Position numbers and translations under genes: made by a program | Source of the DNA: Streptomyces caniscabiei | GTDB lineage: Bacteria; Actinomycetota; Actinomycetes; Streptomycetales; Streptomycetaceae | Length of the DNA stretch: 64,000 bases | Direction of reading: 5' to 3' | Assembly: GCF_014930365.1 (NCBI RefSeq) | Contig: NZ_JABXWI010000002.1 | Span: 434,001 to 498,000 of the forward strand | In this document: piece after piece, positions 45,913 through 54,414 of the stretch | Position numbering within the stretch: position 1 is the first letter of the stretch | Layout of the letters: each line of letters begins with the position of its first letter | The notes under the pieces: generated by a model | Told to the model about the DNA's origin: nothing | Seen by the model: the letters and a program-made list of their open reading frames with translations, nothing else | Databases searched by the model: none

Positions 45913-46664
45913 GCGATCTCACGTCCCTTGGCGAGGTCGTCGTGGTTGTCGATCTCGACCCACTTGACGTCACCGATGGGCGCGACGTCGATACGGAAGC
46001 CCCGGTTCACGAGCTCCTGGTAGCCGTGCTCGTAGAACTGCTGCGGGTCCGTCTCGAAGACCGTCTTCAGGGCGTCGGCCAGCTCGTCGGCGGCCTCGCC
46101 CTCGATGAGGGTGACGCCGATGTACTCGCCGGTCGCCTCGGCCGGGTCCATCAGCTTGGTGATCTTGGTCATGCCGCCCTCGGGGCCGACGACGACCTTC
46201 ATCTCCTCGTCGGCGAGGGACTTCACCGTGTCGAGGGCGAGGATGATCTTCTTGCCGTCGCCGCGGGCGGCGAGCAGGGTCTTCTCGACGGAGACCGGGT
46301 GCACGGTGTCGCCGTTGGCGAGGATCACCGAGTGCTTGATGGCGTCACGGCCGCACCACAGGGAGTAGGCGTTGTTCCACTCCTCGGCCTTGTCGTTGTC
46401 GATCAGGGTGATCTTGACGCCGTACTTCTGCTCCAGCGCCTCGCGGCGCTCGTAGACGGCCTCCTTGCGGTACCCGACGATGATCGCGACCTCGGTCAGG
46501 CCGATCTCGGCGAAGTTGCCGAGGGTGAGGTCGAGAACCGTGAGGTGCTCCGCGTCTCCCTCCACGGACCCTTCGGGCCCGACCGGCACGAGTGCCTTGG
46601 GGAGGGTGTCGGTGTAGGGGCGCAGACGCCGTCCGGCGCCGGCCGCCAGCACGAGGCCGATCAT
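45900..46664 (-). CDS. Nucleotidyltransferase, LicC/IPCT-like
   Basis: A 254-residue NTP-transferase. Seen: the nucleotide-binding signature LVLAAGAGRRLRP followed by LPKALVPVG, then EEWNNAYSLWCGRD and LANGDTV (metal aspartate). The NN-YSLW pattern recalls cytidylyltransferases such as LicC and inositol-1-phosphate cytidylyltransferase, so it probably makes a CDP-activated alcohol for the two CDP-alcohol phosphotransferases. The ATG overlaps the stop of the DUF5941 gene (ATGA). Confidence 0.83.
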   Translation of the reverse strand: MIGLVLAAGAGRRLRPYTDTLPKALVPVGPEGSVEGDAEHLTVLDLTLGNFAEIGLTEVAIIVGYRKEAVYERREALEQKYGVKITLIDNDKAEEWNNAYSLWCGRDAIKHSVILANGDTVHPVSVEKTLLAARGDGKKIILALDTVKSLADEEMKVVVGPEGGMTKITKLMDPAEATGEYIGVTLIEGEAADELADALKTVFETDPQQFYEHGYQELVNRGFRIDVAPIGDVKWVEIDNHDDLAKGREIACQY

Positions 46665-48466
46665 GCGGGTTCTCCTTCATCGTGTACGGCGGGTGCGCCG
46701 GTCTTGTGGGCGATCACCCAGAAGCGGATGCTCTCGAGGAGCACCAGCAGGGCCACGGCCACGGCGAGAGCCGTGAGCGCGACTGTGAACTCTGTGGGCG
46801 CGAGCAGCGCGGCCAGGACGGTGACCAGCAGGGTCCTGCCGTCGTGACCGCCGATCGCCCGCACCAGCCACCGCGGCGGCGCGCCTGCGTCGCCGCGGAT
46901 GCGGTACACCGTGTCGTAGTGATGGTAGGCGACGGCCGCCACCAGCCCGAAAGCCGCGGGGAGGGCGCCGTTCACCTCGGCCTTGGCCGCCAGCAGCAGG
47001 ATGGTGCCGTATTCGGCGGCGCGGAAGAGGGGCGGGATCAGCCAGTCGAGAGGGCCCTTGAGGGAGCGCTCGACGGCTTCGGCCGACAGCCCGACGTACA
47101 GGGCGGCCAGGGCGACGAGCTGCCAGGCAGGGCCCCAGAGCCAGGCGGCGGTCACCACGGCCACGGCTCCGAAGGCCGCGCTGAGGAGTGCCGTCTTGCG
47201 CGGCGGGCCCGGCAGGAACCGCGCCAGCGCTTCGGCGAGCGGGCCGGTGTCCGCGAGGTCCGCGAGCGCCTGGGCCGCCCGGTCCGTGCGCTGCGCCTTG
47301 CGGGTCAGCGAGCGCAGCACACGGCCCGCCGTGGTGTACGTCGCGGCGAAGGCGCACCCGATGAGCAGCGCGTAGAAGGTGATGCGCGGCGTGGTGAGAG
47401 CCGTGAGGACGGCGATCATGGCCCAGCGTTCGCCGATCGGCAGCACGATCATGCGCCGTACCCACACCGTCCAGCCGACGCTGTCGAGTTTGCCGGAGAG
47501 GGCGGCGGTGGGGCTGGTGTTGGCGGTGGCGTCGTGGTTCGCCTCGTTGAAGGAGAAGTCGACGACGTGGCGGCAGGTCTGCAGGACCATCGCGCCGAGG
47601 GCCAGGGCCCATACGTCGTCACCGCCACGCGCGGCGCCGAGGGCGAGGCCCGCGTAGTAGGCGTACTCCTTGGCGCGGTCGAAGGTGGCGTCGAGCCAGG
47701 CGCCGAGGGTCGAGTACTGCAACGAGTAGCGGGCCAGCTGGCCGTCGGTGCAGTCGAGGACGAAGGAGAAGATCAGCAGGAGACCGGCCGCGACGAAGCC
47801 GCCGCGGGTGCCGGTGGCCGCGCAGCCGGCCGCGATCAGCGCGGTGATCAGCGAGGCCGTCGTGACCTGGTTCGGGGTCAGGCCCCGGCGGGCGCACCAG
47901 CGGGCGATGTAGCGGGAGTACGGGCTGATGAAGTACGTGGTGAAGAAGCCGTCGCGGGACTTCACCGCCGTACGCAGCCGTACGGCCTCGTCGTCGACGG
48001 CGGTGACCGCCTGGCGGGCCTCGTTGCGGGCCTGCGGGTCGGCGGGGACGGCGGCGACCAGGGTGCCCAGCTCCGGGCGGTACAGACCGACGCCGTCGGC
48101 GTCGAGGGCGGCGACGACCCGGTCGGCGACGCTGTCCACGGCGACGGCCGTGGTGCCGCCCGCGTCCGAGCTCTCGCGGGCCAGCGCCCGGGTGAGCGCC
48201 TGACGGGCGGCGGGCCGCACGGTCACGGCGCCCGGGAGGGCGGCGGCCTCGAAGCGGGGGTCGGTGAGTCCCAGGCGCAGGGCGTGCACATGGCCCACGA
48301 AACGGGCGTCGACGATCGCGACCCGCTGGTCCGCGGGCACCGTCGCCAGGAGCGTCTCGGCGTCACCGGCGTCGGAGGCGGTCCGTACGTCGAAGCCGAG
48401 CGACCGCAGATCGCCCTCCAGCGACGATCCGGGGACCGGCTGACCGGTGAGGATGGCGGTCGACAG
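46661..48466 (-). CDS. CDP-alcohol phosphotransferase with DUF5941 region (2), CTG start
   Basis: A 601-residue membrane protein. The N-terminal 170 residues look like a degenerate nucleotidyltransferase-type domain (VAIVDARFVGHVHAL). The CDP-alcohol phosphotransferase signature begins near residue 238 (DCTDGQLARY, then LGAWLDATFDRAKEY). The C-terminal half has further membrane segments (DUF5941). I place the start at CTG 48466: conserved-looking sequence STAILTGQPVPGSSLEGDL lies upstream of the first ATG/GTG-type codon (GTG 48340), GGGAG precedes the CTG, and an in-frame TGA lies just beyond. Confidence 0.82.
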   Translation of the reverse strand: MSTAILTGQPVPGSSLEGDLRSLGFDVRTASDAGDAETLLATVPADQRVAIVDARFVGHVHALRLGLTDPRFEAAALPGAVTVRPAARQALTRALARESSDAGGTTAVAVDSVADRVVAALDADGVGLYRPELGTLVAAVPADPQARNEARQAVTAVDDEAVRLRTAVKSRDGFFTTYFISPYSRYIARWCARRGLTPNQVTTASLITALIAAGCAATGTRGGFVAAGLLLIFSFVLDCTDGQLARYSLQYSTLGAWLDATFDRAKEYAYYAGLALGAARGGDDVWALALGAMVLQTCRHVVDFSFNEANHDATANTSPTAALSGKLDSVGWTVWVRRMIVLPIGERWAMIAVLTALTTPRITFYALLIGCAFAATYTTAGRVLRSLTRKAQRTDRAAQALADLADTGPLAEALARFLPGPPRKTALLSAAFGAVAVVTAAWLWGPAWQLVALAALYVGLSAEAVERSLKGPLDWLIPPLFRAAEYGTILLLAAKAEVNGALPAAFGLVAAVAYHHYDTVYRIRGDAGAPPRWLVRAIGGHDGRTLLVTVLAALLAPTEFTVALTALAVAVALLVLLESIRFWVIAHKTGAPAVHDEGEPA

Positions 48467-48868
48467 ACGAACTCACTCCCTGGGTGCCGACGCGACCGCG
48501 CCGGACATGTACGTGGTGGAGGCGCCCCGGCCCGCTGCGACCCGGCGGCGTGTCGGCAGAGGTTATCGGATGAAGAGAAGGAGGCGTTCACCGCCCGTTC
48601 ACGGCCGGATCAGTTCGGCCTGCTCAAGCCGTCGGCCCTCCGCCGCGATCATCATCGGGGATGTGGGGGTTGCGCCACAAACTCCGGTGCGGATATCGGG
48701 AAATAGGGGACGAAAGAACGGGCTCGCTCCTCCACGAGAGGCCGGGTTCCGCGCCCTTGAAGGGGCGCGGGGAACTGCGCGACCAGCCACGACCGCACGG
48801 GCACCCGCCACTCCTCCACACCCCCTACGGCGAATAGGCACACCACACCCCCCGCATAAAGTGACCGC
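48467..48868. other. Divergent intergenic region, DUF5941 and galE
   Basis: About 400 nt between divergent genes, expected to hold both promoters. It contains intergenic repeat copy 2. A possible galE -10 (CATAAA, 48855-48860) lies 8 nt before the ATG, with no Shine-Dalgarno, so galE may be leaderless. No small gene is recognised. Confidence 0.5.
48751..48793 (+). repeat. Intergenic repeat copy 2
   Basis: A copy of the dispersed element: GCGCCCTTGAAGGGGCGC hairpin followed by the core GGGGAACTGCGCG and ACCAGCCACGAC. Confidence 0.85.
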
Positions 48869-49840
48869 ATGACATGGCTGATCACAGGCGGGGCGGGCTA
48901 CATCGGCGCACACGTGGCGAAGGTCATGACCGGGGCCGGTGAACGCGTCGTCGCCCTCGACGACCTCTCCGCGGGGGTCCGCGGCCGCCTCCCCGAGGAC
49001 ATCCCCCTGATCCACGGCTCCGCCCTCGACGGCGACCTGCTCAAGCGGGTGCTCACCGAGCACGCCGTGACCGGTGTGGTCCACCTCGCGGCGCGCAAGC
49101 AGGTGGGCGAGTCGGTCGCCCAGCCCACCCGTTACTACCAGGAGAACGTCGGCGGCCTCGCCACGCTCCTGGAGGCGTCGGCCGCCGCCGGGGTCGAGCG
49201 CTTCCTCTTCTCCTCCTCCGCGGCCGTCTACGGCAACCCGGACGCGGACCTCATCACGGAGGACACGCCGTGCGCCCCGATGAGCCCGTACGGCGAGACC
49301 AAGCTGGCCGGGGAGTGGCTGGTCCGGGCGGCGGGGCGGGCCCACGGCATCGCGACCGTGTGTCTGCGCTACTTCAACGTGGCCGGCGCCGCGGAGCCCG
49401 CCCTGGCCGACACCGGCATCTTCAACGTCATCCCGATGGTCTTCGACCGCCTCACCCGTGACGAGGCCCCGCGGATCTTCGGCGACGACTACCCGACCCC
49501 GGACGGCACCTGCATCCGGGACTACATCCATGTCGCCGATCTCGCCGACGCGCACCTCGCGGCGGCCCGGCGCCTGACCGCCGGGGACGTCTCGGGCGAC
49601 CTGACCGTGAACATCGGCCGGGGCGAAGGCGTTTCGGTCCGCGAACTCGTCGACCTCATCGGCGAGGTGACCGGGGACCGCCGTCCCGCGCTCGTCGAGC
49701 CCCGCCGCCCCGGTGACGCGCCGCGCGCGGTCGCCTCGGCCGAGCGGGCGCGGCGCGAGCTCGGCTGGACGGCCCGGCGAGGGGTGCGCGAGATGGTCGA
49801 GTCGGCGTGGGCGGGGTGGCGGCTGCACCGCGGTCTCTGA
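48869..49840 (+). CDS. galE: UDP-glucose 4-epimerase
   Basis: A 323-residue extended-SDR sugar-nucleotide epimerase. Seen: NAD-binding TGGAGYIGAHVAK, the SSSAAVYG serine region, and active-site YGETK (YxxxK). It interconverts UDP-glucose and UDP-galactose, or a related pair. It is divergent from the surface-polymer operon and may supply UDP-galactose to its GT2 enzyme. Confidence 0.93.
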   Translation: MTWLITGGAGYIGAHVAKVMTGAGERVVALDDLSAGVRGRLPEDIPLIHGSALDGDLLKRVLTEHAVTGVVHLAARKQVGESVAQPTRYYQENVGGLATLLEASAAAGVERFLFSSSAAVYGNPDADLITEDTPCAPMSPYGETKLAGEWLVRAAGRAHGIATVCLRYFNVAGAAEPALADTGIFNVIPMVFDRLTRDEAPRIFGDDYPTPDGTCIRDYIHVADLADAHLAAARRLTAGDVSGDLTVNIGRGEGVSVRELVDLIGEVTGDRRPALVEPRRPGDAPRAVASAERARRELGWTARRGVREMVESAWAGWRLHRGL

Positions 49841-49885
49841 CCTTTTCCGGCCGTTCCCGACCACCGTCCCCGATCATGCGGCGCT

Positions 49886-49915
49886 CTGACCTGCGTACTC
49901 GTTTCCGCAGGTCAG
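49886..49915. terminator. 10-bp inverted repeat, galE terminator or operator
   Basis: CTGACCTGCG / CGCAGGTCAG, perfect arms with a 10-nt loop, 45 nt past the galE stop and 105 nt before the cation-efflux gene. It is a likely terminator, though a metal-regulator operator is an alternative. Confidence 0.5.
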
Positions 49916-50019
49916 GGCACATGACAACGGTGTTCAGTGCCGCGTTGCCGGATACCCCCCACCCGTAGTTGACTGTGATCCGGAGCCGAACACACGGACG
50001 CATGAGAGAGGCGGATCCC

Positions 50020-50958
50020 ATGGGGGCCGGTCACGATCACGGGCACGCGCAGCACGCGCCGACCAGCGGTACGGCGGCAGCGGCCTACCGCGGGCGGCTG
50101 CGGATCGCGCTGTCGATCACGCTCACCGTCATGGTGGTCGAGATCGTCGGCGGCGTGCTCGCCGATTCACTGGCGCTCATCGCCGACGCGGCGCACATGG
50201 CGACGGACGCGGTGGGCCTCGGCATGGCGCTCCTCGCGATCCACTTCGCGAACCGTCCGCCGAGCGGCAACCGCACCTTCGGCTACGCCCGCGCCGAGAT
50301 ACTCGCGGCGCTCGCCAACTGTCTGCTGCTGCTCGGCGTCGGCGGCTATGTGCTGTACGAGGCGATCCAGCGGTTCATCACCCCGGTCGGGACCCAGGGC
50401 GGGCTGACCGTCGTCTTCGGCGCGATCGGTCTGGTGGCGAACATGATCTCGCTGTCGCTGCTGATGCGGGGCCAGAAGGAGAGCCTCAACGTCCGGGGCG
50501 CCTTCCTGGAGGTGGCCGCGGACGCGCTCGGTTCATTGGCAGTGATCATCTCCGCGACGGTCATCCTGCTCACCGGCTGGCAGGCCGCCGACCCGATCGC
50601 CTCGCTCGCCATCGGTGTGATGATCATCCCGCGAACGGTGAAGCTGCTGCGCGAGACCCTCGACGTCCTGCTGGAAGCGGCGCCGAAGAACGTCGACATG
50701 GCCGAGGTGCGGGCCCATATCCTGGCGCTGCCCGGCGTGGAGGACGTCCACGATCTGCACGCCTGGACCATCACCTCCGGCATGCCGGTGCTCTCCGCCC
50801 ATGTGGTGGTCAGCTCGGACACGCTGGACTCCATCGGCCACGAGAAGATGCTGCACGACCTCCAGGGCTGCATCGGCGACCACTTCGACGTCGAGCACTG
50901 CACCTTCCAGCTGGAGCCGGGCGGCCACGCGGAACACGAGGCGAAGCTGTGCCACTGA
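50020..50958 (+). CDS. Cation diffusion facilitator (CzcD-like) efflux protein
   Basis: A 312-residue CDF transporter exporting Zn2+ or similar divalent cations in exchange for protons. It has a His-rich N-terminus (GHDHGHAQH), six membrane helices, the TM2 metal site SLALIADAAHMATD and the TM5 site EVAADALGS. The C-terminal cytoplasmic domain reads VHDLHAWTITSG. The ATG at 50020 was taken as the start; upstream in-frame starts lack better signals. It overlaps the GNAT gene by 10 nt. Confidence 0.93.
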   Translation: MGAGHDHGHAQHAPTSGTAAAAYRGRLRIALSITLTVMVVEIVGGVLADSLALIADAAHMATDAVGLGMALLAIHFANRPPSGNRTFGYARAEILAALANCLLLLGVGGYVLYEAIQRFITPVGTQGGLTVVFGAIGLVANMISLSLLMRGQKESLNVRGAFLEVAADALGSLAVIISATVILLTGWQAADPIASLAIGVMIIPRTVKLLRETLDVLLEAAPKNVDMAEVRAHILALPGVEDVHDLHAWTITSGMPVLSAHVVVSSDTLDSIGHEKMLHDLQGCIGDHFDVEHCTFQLEPGGHAEHEAKLCH

Positions 50959-51467
50959 CCACCGGCTGGACCACGCGACCGGAGACGTCCGCCGACCGCG
51001 CGGGGGTGTACGGCGTCAATGCCGCCGCCTTCGAGACCGACGCGGAGGCGCGGCTGGTCGACGCGCTGCGCGAGGATCCCGGCGCGTGGCTGCCCGACCT
51101 GTCCTACGTCGCCGAGGCCCCGGACGGCACGGTCGCGGCGTACGCGCTGATCACCCGCTGCCATGTCGACGAGGTGCCCGCGCTGGCGCTGGCCCCCGTC
51201 GCGGTGCTGCCGGAGCACCAGCGGCAGGGGGCGGGCGCGGCCGTCGTACGCGCGGTGCTGGAGGCGGCACGCGCGCGTGGGGAGCGGCTCGTCCTCGTCC
51301 TGGGGCATCCCGCGTACTACCCGCGCTTCGGCTTCGTACGGGCGTCCGAGTACGGCGTCCGGCCCGGGTTCGAGGTGCCGGACGAGGCGATGATGGCGCT
51401 GGTCCTGGACGGATCCGCCGCGGTGGCACCCGGCACCATCAGGTACGCGGCCGCTTTCGGGGTCTGA
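50949..51467 (+). CDS. GNAT family N-acetyltransferase
   Basis: A 172-residue GNAT enzyme. Seen: acetyl-CoA-binding VAVLPEHQRQGAGAAVV and the C-terminal YYPRFGFVRASEYGV, the YhbS-like subgroup. It starts with GTG at 50949 inside the end of the efflux gene, so translation is coupled. The acceptor is unknown. Confidence 0.88.
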   Translation: MPLTTGWTTRPETSADRAGVYGVNAAAFETDAEARLVDALREDPGAWLPDLSYVAEAPDGTVAAYALITRCHVDEVPALALAPVAVLPEHQRQGAGAAVVRAVLEAARARGERLVLVLGHPAYYPRFGFVRASEYGVRPGFEVPDEAMMALVLDGSAAVAPGTIRYAAAFGV

Positions 51468-51584
51468 TCCACGGCCCATGTGTCTCCGCCCGGGGTGTGC
51501 GGGTAGGACATGCGGGTCGACCGCGAAGTGCCGGAAGCACCGGTTGCGTGCGGCAGACTTGAGGCTCGAAGAACGAGGCGAAGG

Positions 51585-52184
51585 ATGGGCATGCCGATCA
51601 CACCTGCCACCGCGATGCACAGTCCCGAGAGCGGCACCACGGAAGCGATCCTGCTGGAGCTGGTCGACGAGGACGGCACCACGATCGGCACCGCGGAGAA
51701 GCTGGCCGCTCATCAGCCGCCCGGTCAACTGCACCGGGCGTTCTCCGTCTTCCTCTTCGACGAGCGCGGGCGGCTGCTGCTCCAGCAGCGGGCCCTCGGC
51801 AAGTACCACTCCCCCGGTGTCTGGTCGAACACCTGCTGCGGTCACCCCTACCCGGGCGAGTCCCCCTTCGCGGCGGCCGCGCGGCGTACCCACGAGGAGC
51901 TGGGGGTCTCCCCCGCGCTGCTCGGCGAGGCGGGCACAGTCCGCTACAACCACCCGGACCCGGACTCGGGTCTGGTGGAGCAGGAGTACAACCATCTCTT
52001 CGTCGGGCTGCTCCAGTCCCCGCTCCGGCCGGACCCGGAGGAGGTCGGGGACACCGCGTTCGTCACCCCGGCGGAGCTGGCGGAGCGGCATGCCAAGGAC
52101 CCGTTCTCGGCGTGGTTCATGACGGTCCTGGACGCGGCGCGTCCGGCGGTCAGGGAGCTGACGGGGCCGGCCGCGGGCTGGTGA
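51585..52184 (+). CDS. idi: Isopentenyl-diphosphate delta-isomerase (type I)
   Basis: A 199-residue Nudix-fold enzyme interconverting IPP and DMAPP. Seen: HRAFSVFLFDERGRLLLQQR, the active-site cysteine in SNTCCGHPYPGE, and the catalytic glutamate in YNHLFVG (EYNHL). The ATG at 51585 has GAGG 7 nt upstream. It lies about 10 kb from the hopanoid operon and probably balances its C5 precursors; S. coelicolor SCO6750 is the remembered equivalent. Confidence 0.94.
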   Translation: MGMPITPATAMHSPESGTTEAILLELVDEDGTTIGTAEKLAAHQPPGQLHRAFSVFLFDERGRLLLQQRALGKYHSPGVWSNTCCGHPYPGESPFAAAARRTHEELGVSPALLGEAGTVRYNHPDPDSGLVEQEYNHLFVGLLQSPLRPDPEEVGDTAFVTPAELAERHAKDPFSAWFMTVLDAARPAVRELTGPAAGW

Positions 52185-52189
52185 CCGGC

Positions 52190-52214
52190 GGCCGCCGGCC
52201 CGGGGCCGGCGGCC
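52190..52214. terminator. Bidirectional terminator between idi and RsbW-like gene
   Basis: A perfect 11-bp GC stem (GGCCGCCGGCC / GGCCGGCGGCC) with a 3-nt loop, between convergent genes whose stops are 30 nt apart. Confidence 0.85.
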
Positions 52215-52730
52215 TCACCCCTGGATCAGATGTGCGGGTTCGAGCGGCAGGGCGACCCAGATCACCTTGCCGCCGCTCGCGGTGTGCTCCACGTCGCAGG
52301 CCCCGCCCGCCTCCAGCGTGATCTCCCGCACCAGGAGCAGTCCACGGCCGCCCAGCCGGCCGTGGTCGGTCTCCAGGGCGGTCGGGCGGTAGGGGTGGTT
52401 GTCCTCCACCGAGACCCGCACCCACTCGGCTCCGACGGCGACCTCGACGGCGAGCGTGGGCGACAGGAGCGCCGCGTGTTTCACGGCGTTGGTCACCAGC
52501 TCGGAGACGATCAGCAGGAGCCCCTGGACGAGGTCGTCCGAGATCGGCACGCCCTGGCGGGCCAGCAGTTCCCGGACGGCGCGCCGCGCCTGCGGCACCG
52601 AGGCGTCGACGGCGGCAGCGGTGAACCGCCAGACCCCTTCGTAAGGCAGTGGCTCCGGTGGCCTCCGGTCGTCGGGTCCGTGCCCGCCGCCGTCAGGGCG
52701 TGGGTCGCTCCCGCGCCCTTGGTCGTCCAT
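52215..52730 (-). CDS. RsbW-like ATP-binding protein (anti-sigma kinase family)
   Basis: A 171-residue HATPase_c protein of the RsbW/SpoIIAB type. Seen: N-box VSELVTNAVKHA, G1 region VSVEDNHPYRP, and G2 GGRGLLLV. Streptomyces has dozens of such proteins, acting as anti-sigma factors or kinases for anti-anti-sigma partners. No sigma factor or STAS partner gene is adjacent. GTG codons up to 13 codons upstream are alternatives to the ATG at 52730. Confidence 0.85.
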   Translation of the reverse strand: MDDQGRGSDPRPDGGGHGPDDRRPPEPLPYEGVWRFTAAAVDASVPQARRAVRELLARQGVPISDDLVQGLLLIVSELVTNAVKHAALLSPTLAVEVAVGAEWVRVSVEDNHPYRPTALETDHGRLGGRGLLLVREITLEAGGACDVEHTASGGKVIWVALPLEPAHLIQG

Positions 52731-52992
52731 GGTCCGGTCGCCACCCTTGCGCTCGATTGTCACCACATGTCGAGTGTTCGCAACTCGGCACCGCACACGG
52801 AGAACTGAACAGAAGTCAGCGTGTATCGGCGACTTTCGGATCACTCGTGAGCGAGTCGGTCGGGCACATGACAGCACCGTTTCGATATGCGTCGCTTTCG
52901 GAACTATTCGGGTTGTACGCGTTTGACGCCGGTCTCGCCCGCTTCCTCCCCCGACCCCACCCACCGCCTCCGATCGCCCGGAGGGCGACTGG

Positions 52993-52998
52993 CTAGCA
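52993..52998 (+). promoter_or_regulatory. -10 element, leaderless enoyl-CoA hydratase
   Basis: TAGCAT, matching the Streptomyces -10 consensus, ends 8 nt before the ATG at 53007. There is no Shine-Dalgarno, so the mRNA probably begins at or next to the start codon. Confidence 0.5.
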
Positions 52999-53006
52999 TC
53001 CGGGAC

Positions 53007-53750
53007 ATGGAGCCTCAGCTGCGCGACACCGTCGCCGACGGGATCGCGACCGTCGTGATCCACCACCCCGCCAAGCGCAACGCCATGACAGCCGGGATGT
53101 GGCGGGCACTGCCACCACTGCTCGACCGCCTGGCCGACGACGCGGAGGTACGGGCCCTGGTGCTCACCGGGGAGGGCGGGACGTTCTGCGCGGGGGCCGA
53201 CATCTCCACGCTGCGGGGGTCACCGGACGAGGCCCAGGGGCTGGCCGGCCTCGCCGAGGAGGCCCTCGCCGCCTTCCCGAAGCCGACCCTCGCGGCGATC
53301 CGGGGGCACTGCGTGGGCGGCGGGGCGCAGCTGGCGGCGGCCTGCGATCTGCGGTTCGCGCAGGAGGGAGCGCTGTTCGGGATCACCCCGGCGAAACTGG
53401 GGCTCGTCTATCCCGCCTCCTCCACCCGCAGGCTGGTGTCGCTGGTCGGGCCGAGCACGGCCAAGTACCTGCTGTTCTCGGGCGAGCTGATCGACACGGA
53501 GCGGGCGCTGCGCACGGGGCTGGTGGACGAGGTGCTGCGCGAGGACGAACTCATGGGCCGGGTCGCGGAGTTCACCCGGACCCTGGTCTCGCGCTCACGG
53601 CTGACGCAGGCGGCGGCCAAGGAGTTCGCGAACGGCCGCACCGACCGTGACGCCCACTGGTCCGAGCAGGCGCGCGGCAGCGGCGACACCGCGGAGGGCG
53701 TCGCCGCGTTCCTGGAGCGCCGGCAGCCCCGGTTCACCTGGACGGTGTGA
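53007..53750 (+). CDS. Enoyl-CoA hydratase/isomerase family protein
   Basis: A 247-residue crotonase-fold enzyme. Seen: oxyanion-hole stretches FCAGADISTL and GHCVGGGAQLAAACDLRFA, and the downstream GITPAKLGLVYPAS, where the usual second glutamate is not obvious. It could hydrate or isomerise an acyl-CoA. The neighbours give no pathway clue. Confidence 0.9.
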   Translation: MEPQLRDTVADGIATVVIHHPAKRNAMTAGMWRALPPLLDRLADDAEVRALVLTGEGGTFCAGADISTLRGSPDEAQGLAGLAEEALAAFPKPTLAAIRGHCVGGGAQLAAACDLRFAQEGALFGITPAKLGLVYPASSTRRLVSLVGPSTAKYLLFSGELIDTERALRTGLVDEVLREDELMGRVAEFTRTLVSRSRLTQAAAKEFANGRTDRDAHWSEQARGSGDTAEGVAAFLERRQPRFTWTV

Positions 53751-53767
53751 GGGGCGGCCGGCACCGG

Positions 53768-54403
53768 TCACATGAGGGCGAAGCGGCTGTTGGTGCGGAA
53801 CTCCTCCACCAGATGGGCGGGGGCCTTGTGCGGGGCGCCGGCGTCGTAGGGCGGCTGCGGGTCGTACTCGGTCATCAGCTGTACGGCCATGGCGTGGTCG
53901 TCGCCCGCGATCCGGCCCACCAGGGTCAGGCCCATGTCGATGCCGGAGGACACCCCGGCCGCGGTGACGTACTTGCCGTCGAGGACGACCCGCTCGCCCG
54001 TCGGCTCGGCGCCGTACTGCTTCAGGAAGTCCAGCGCCAGCCAGTGCGAGGTGGCCCGGCGGCCTTCGAGGAGCCCGGCGCCGGCCAGGATCAGGGAGCC
54101 GGTGCACACGGAGGTCGTCCAGGTGCTCGTGCGGTCGGCCGTGCGCAGCCAGTCGAAGAGGGTCTCGTTCTCCATCTGCTCGAACTGGCCGGGGCCGCCC
54201 GGCACCACGACGACATCGGGACTCGGGACGTCGGCGAGCGTCCTGTCGGCGACGAGCGCGAGTGCGCCGGTGTCGGAGCGGACCGGGCCCGCCTCCTCGG
54301 CGACGAAGACGAGCTCGGCGTCGGGGAGACGGCCGAGCGTCTCGTAGGGGCCCACGGCGTCGAGGGCGGTGAAGCGGTCGAAGAGGACGATGGCGATCTG
54401 CAT
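53768..54403 (-). CDS. DJ-1/PfpI family protein
   Basis: A 211-residue class I glutamine amidotransferase-like protein. Seen: the nucleophile elbow SVCTGSLILAGAGLL with the reactive cysteine, and AGVSSGIDMGLTLV. This resembles isonitrile hydratase (InhA)-like members. The ATG at 54403 has AAAGGGA. It lies 11 nt after the GlxA-type regulator gene and is a paralogue of that regulator's N-terminal domain. Confidence 0.9.
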   Translation of the reverse strand: MQIAIVLFDRFTALDAVGPYETLGRLPDAELVFVAEEAGPVRSDTGALALVADRTLADVPSPDVVVVPGGPGQFEQMENETLFDWLRTADRTSTWTTSVCTGSLILAGAGLLEGRRATSHWLALDFLKQYGAEPTGERVVLDGKYVTAAGVSSGIDMGLTLVGRIAGDDHAMAVQLMTEYDPQPPYDAGAPHKAPAHLVEEFRTNSRFALM

Positions 54404-54414
54404 GGGGTTCCCTT

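Noticed and set aside
49921..49968. 15-codon ORF (starting MTTVFSAALP) before the cation-efflux gene
   Set aside because: No ribosome-binding site and no overlap with a neighbouring start. It could be a leader peptide, but nothing supports it.
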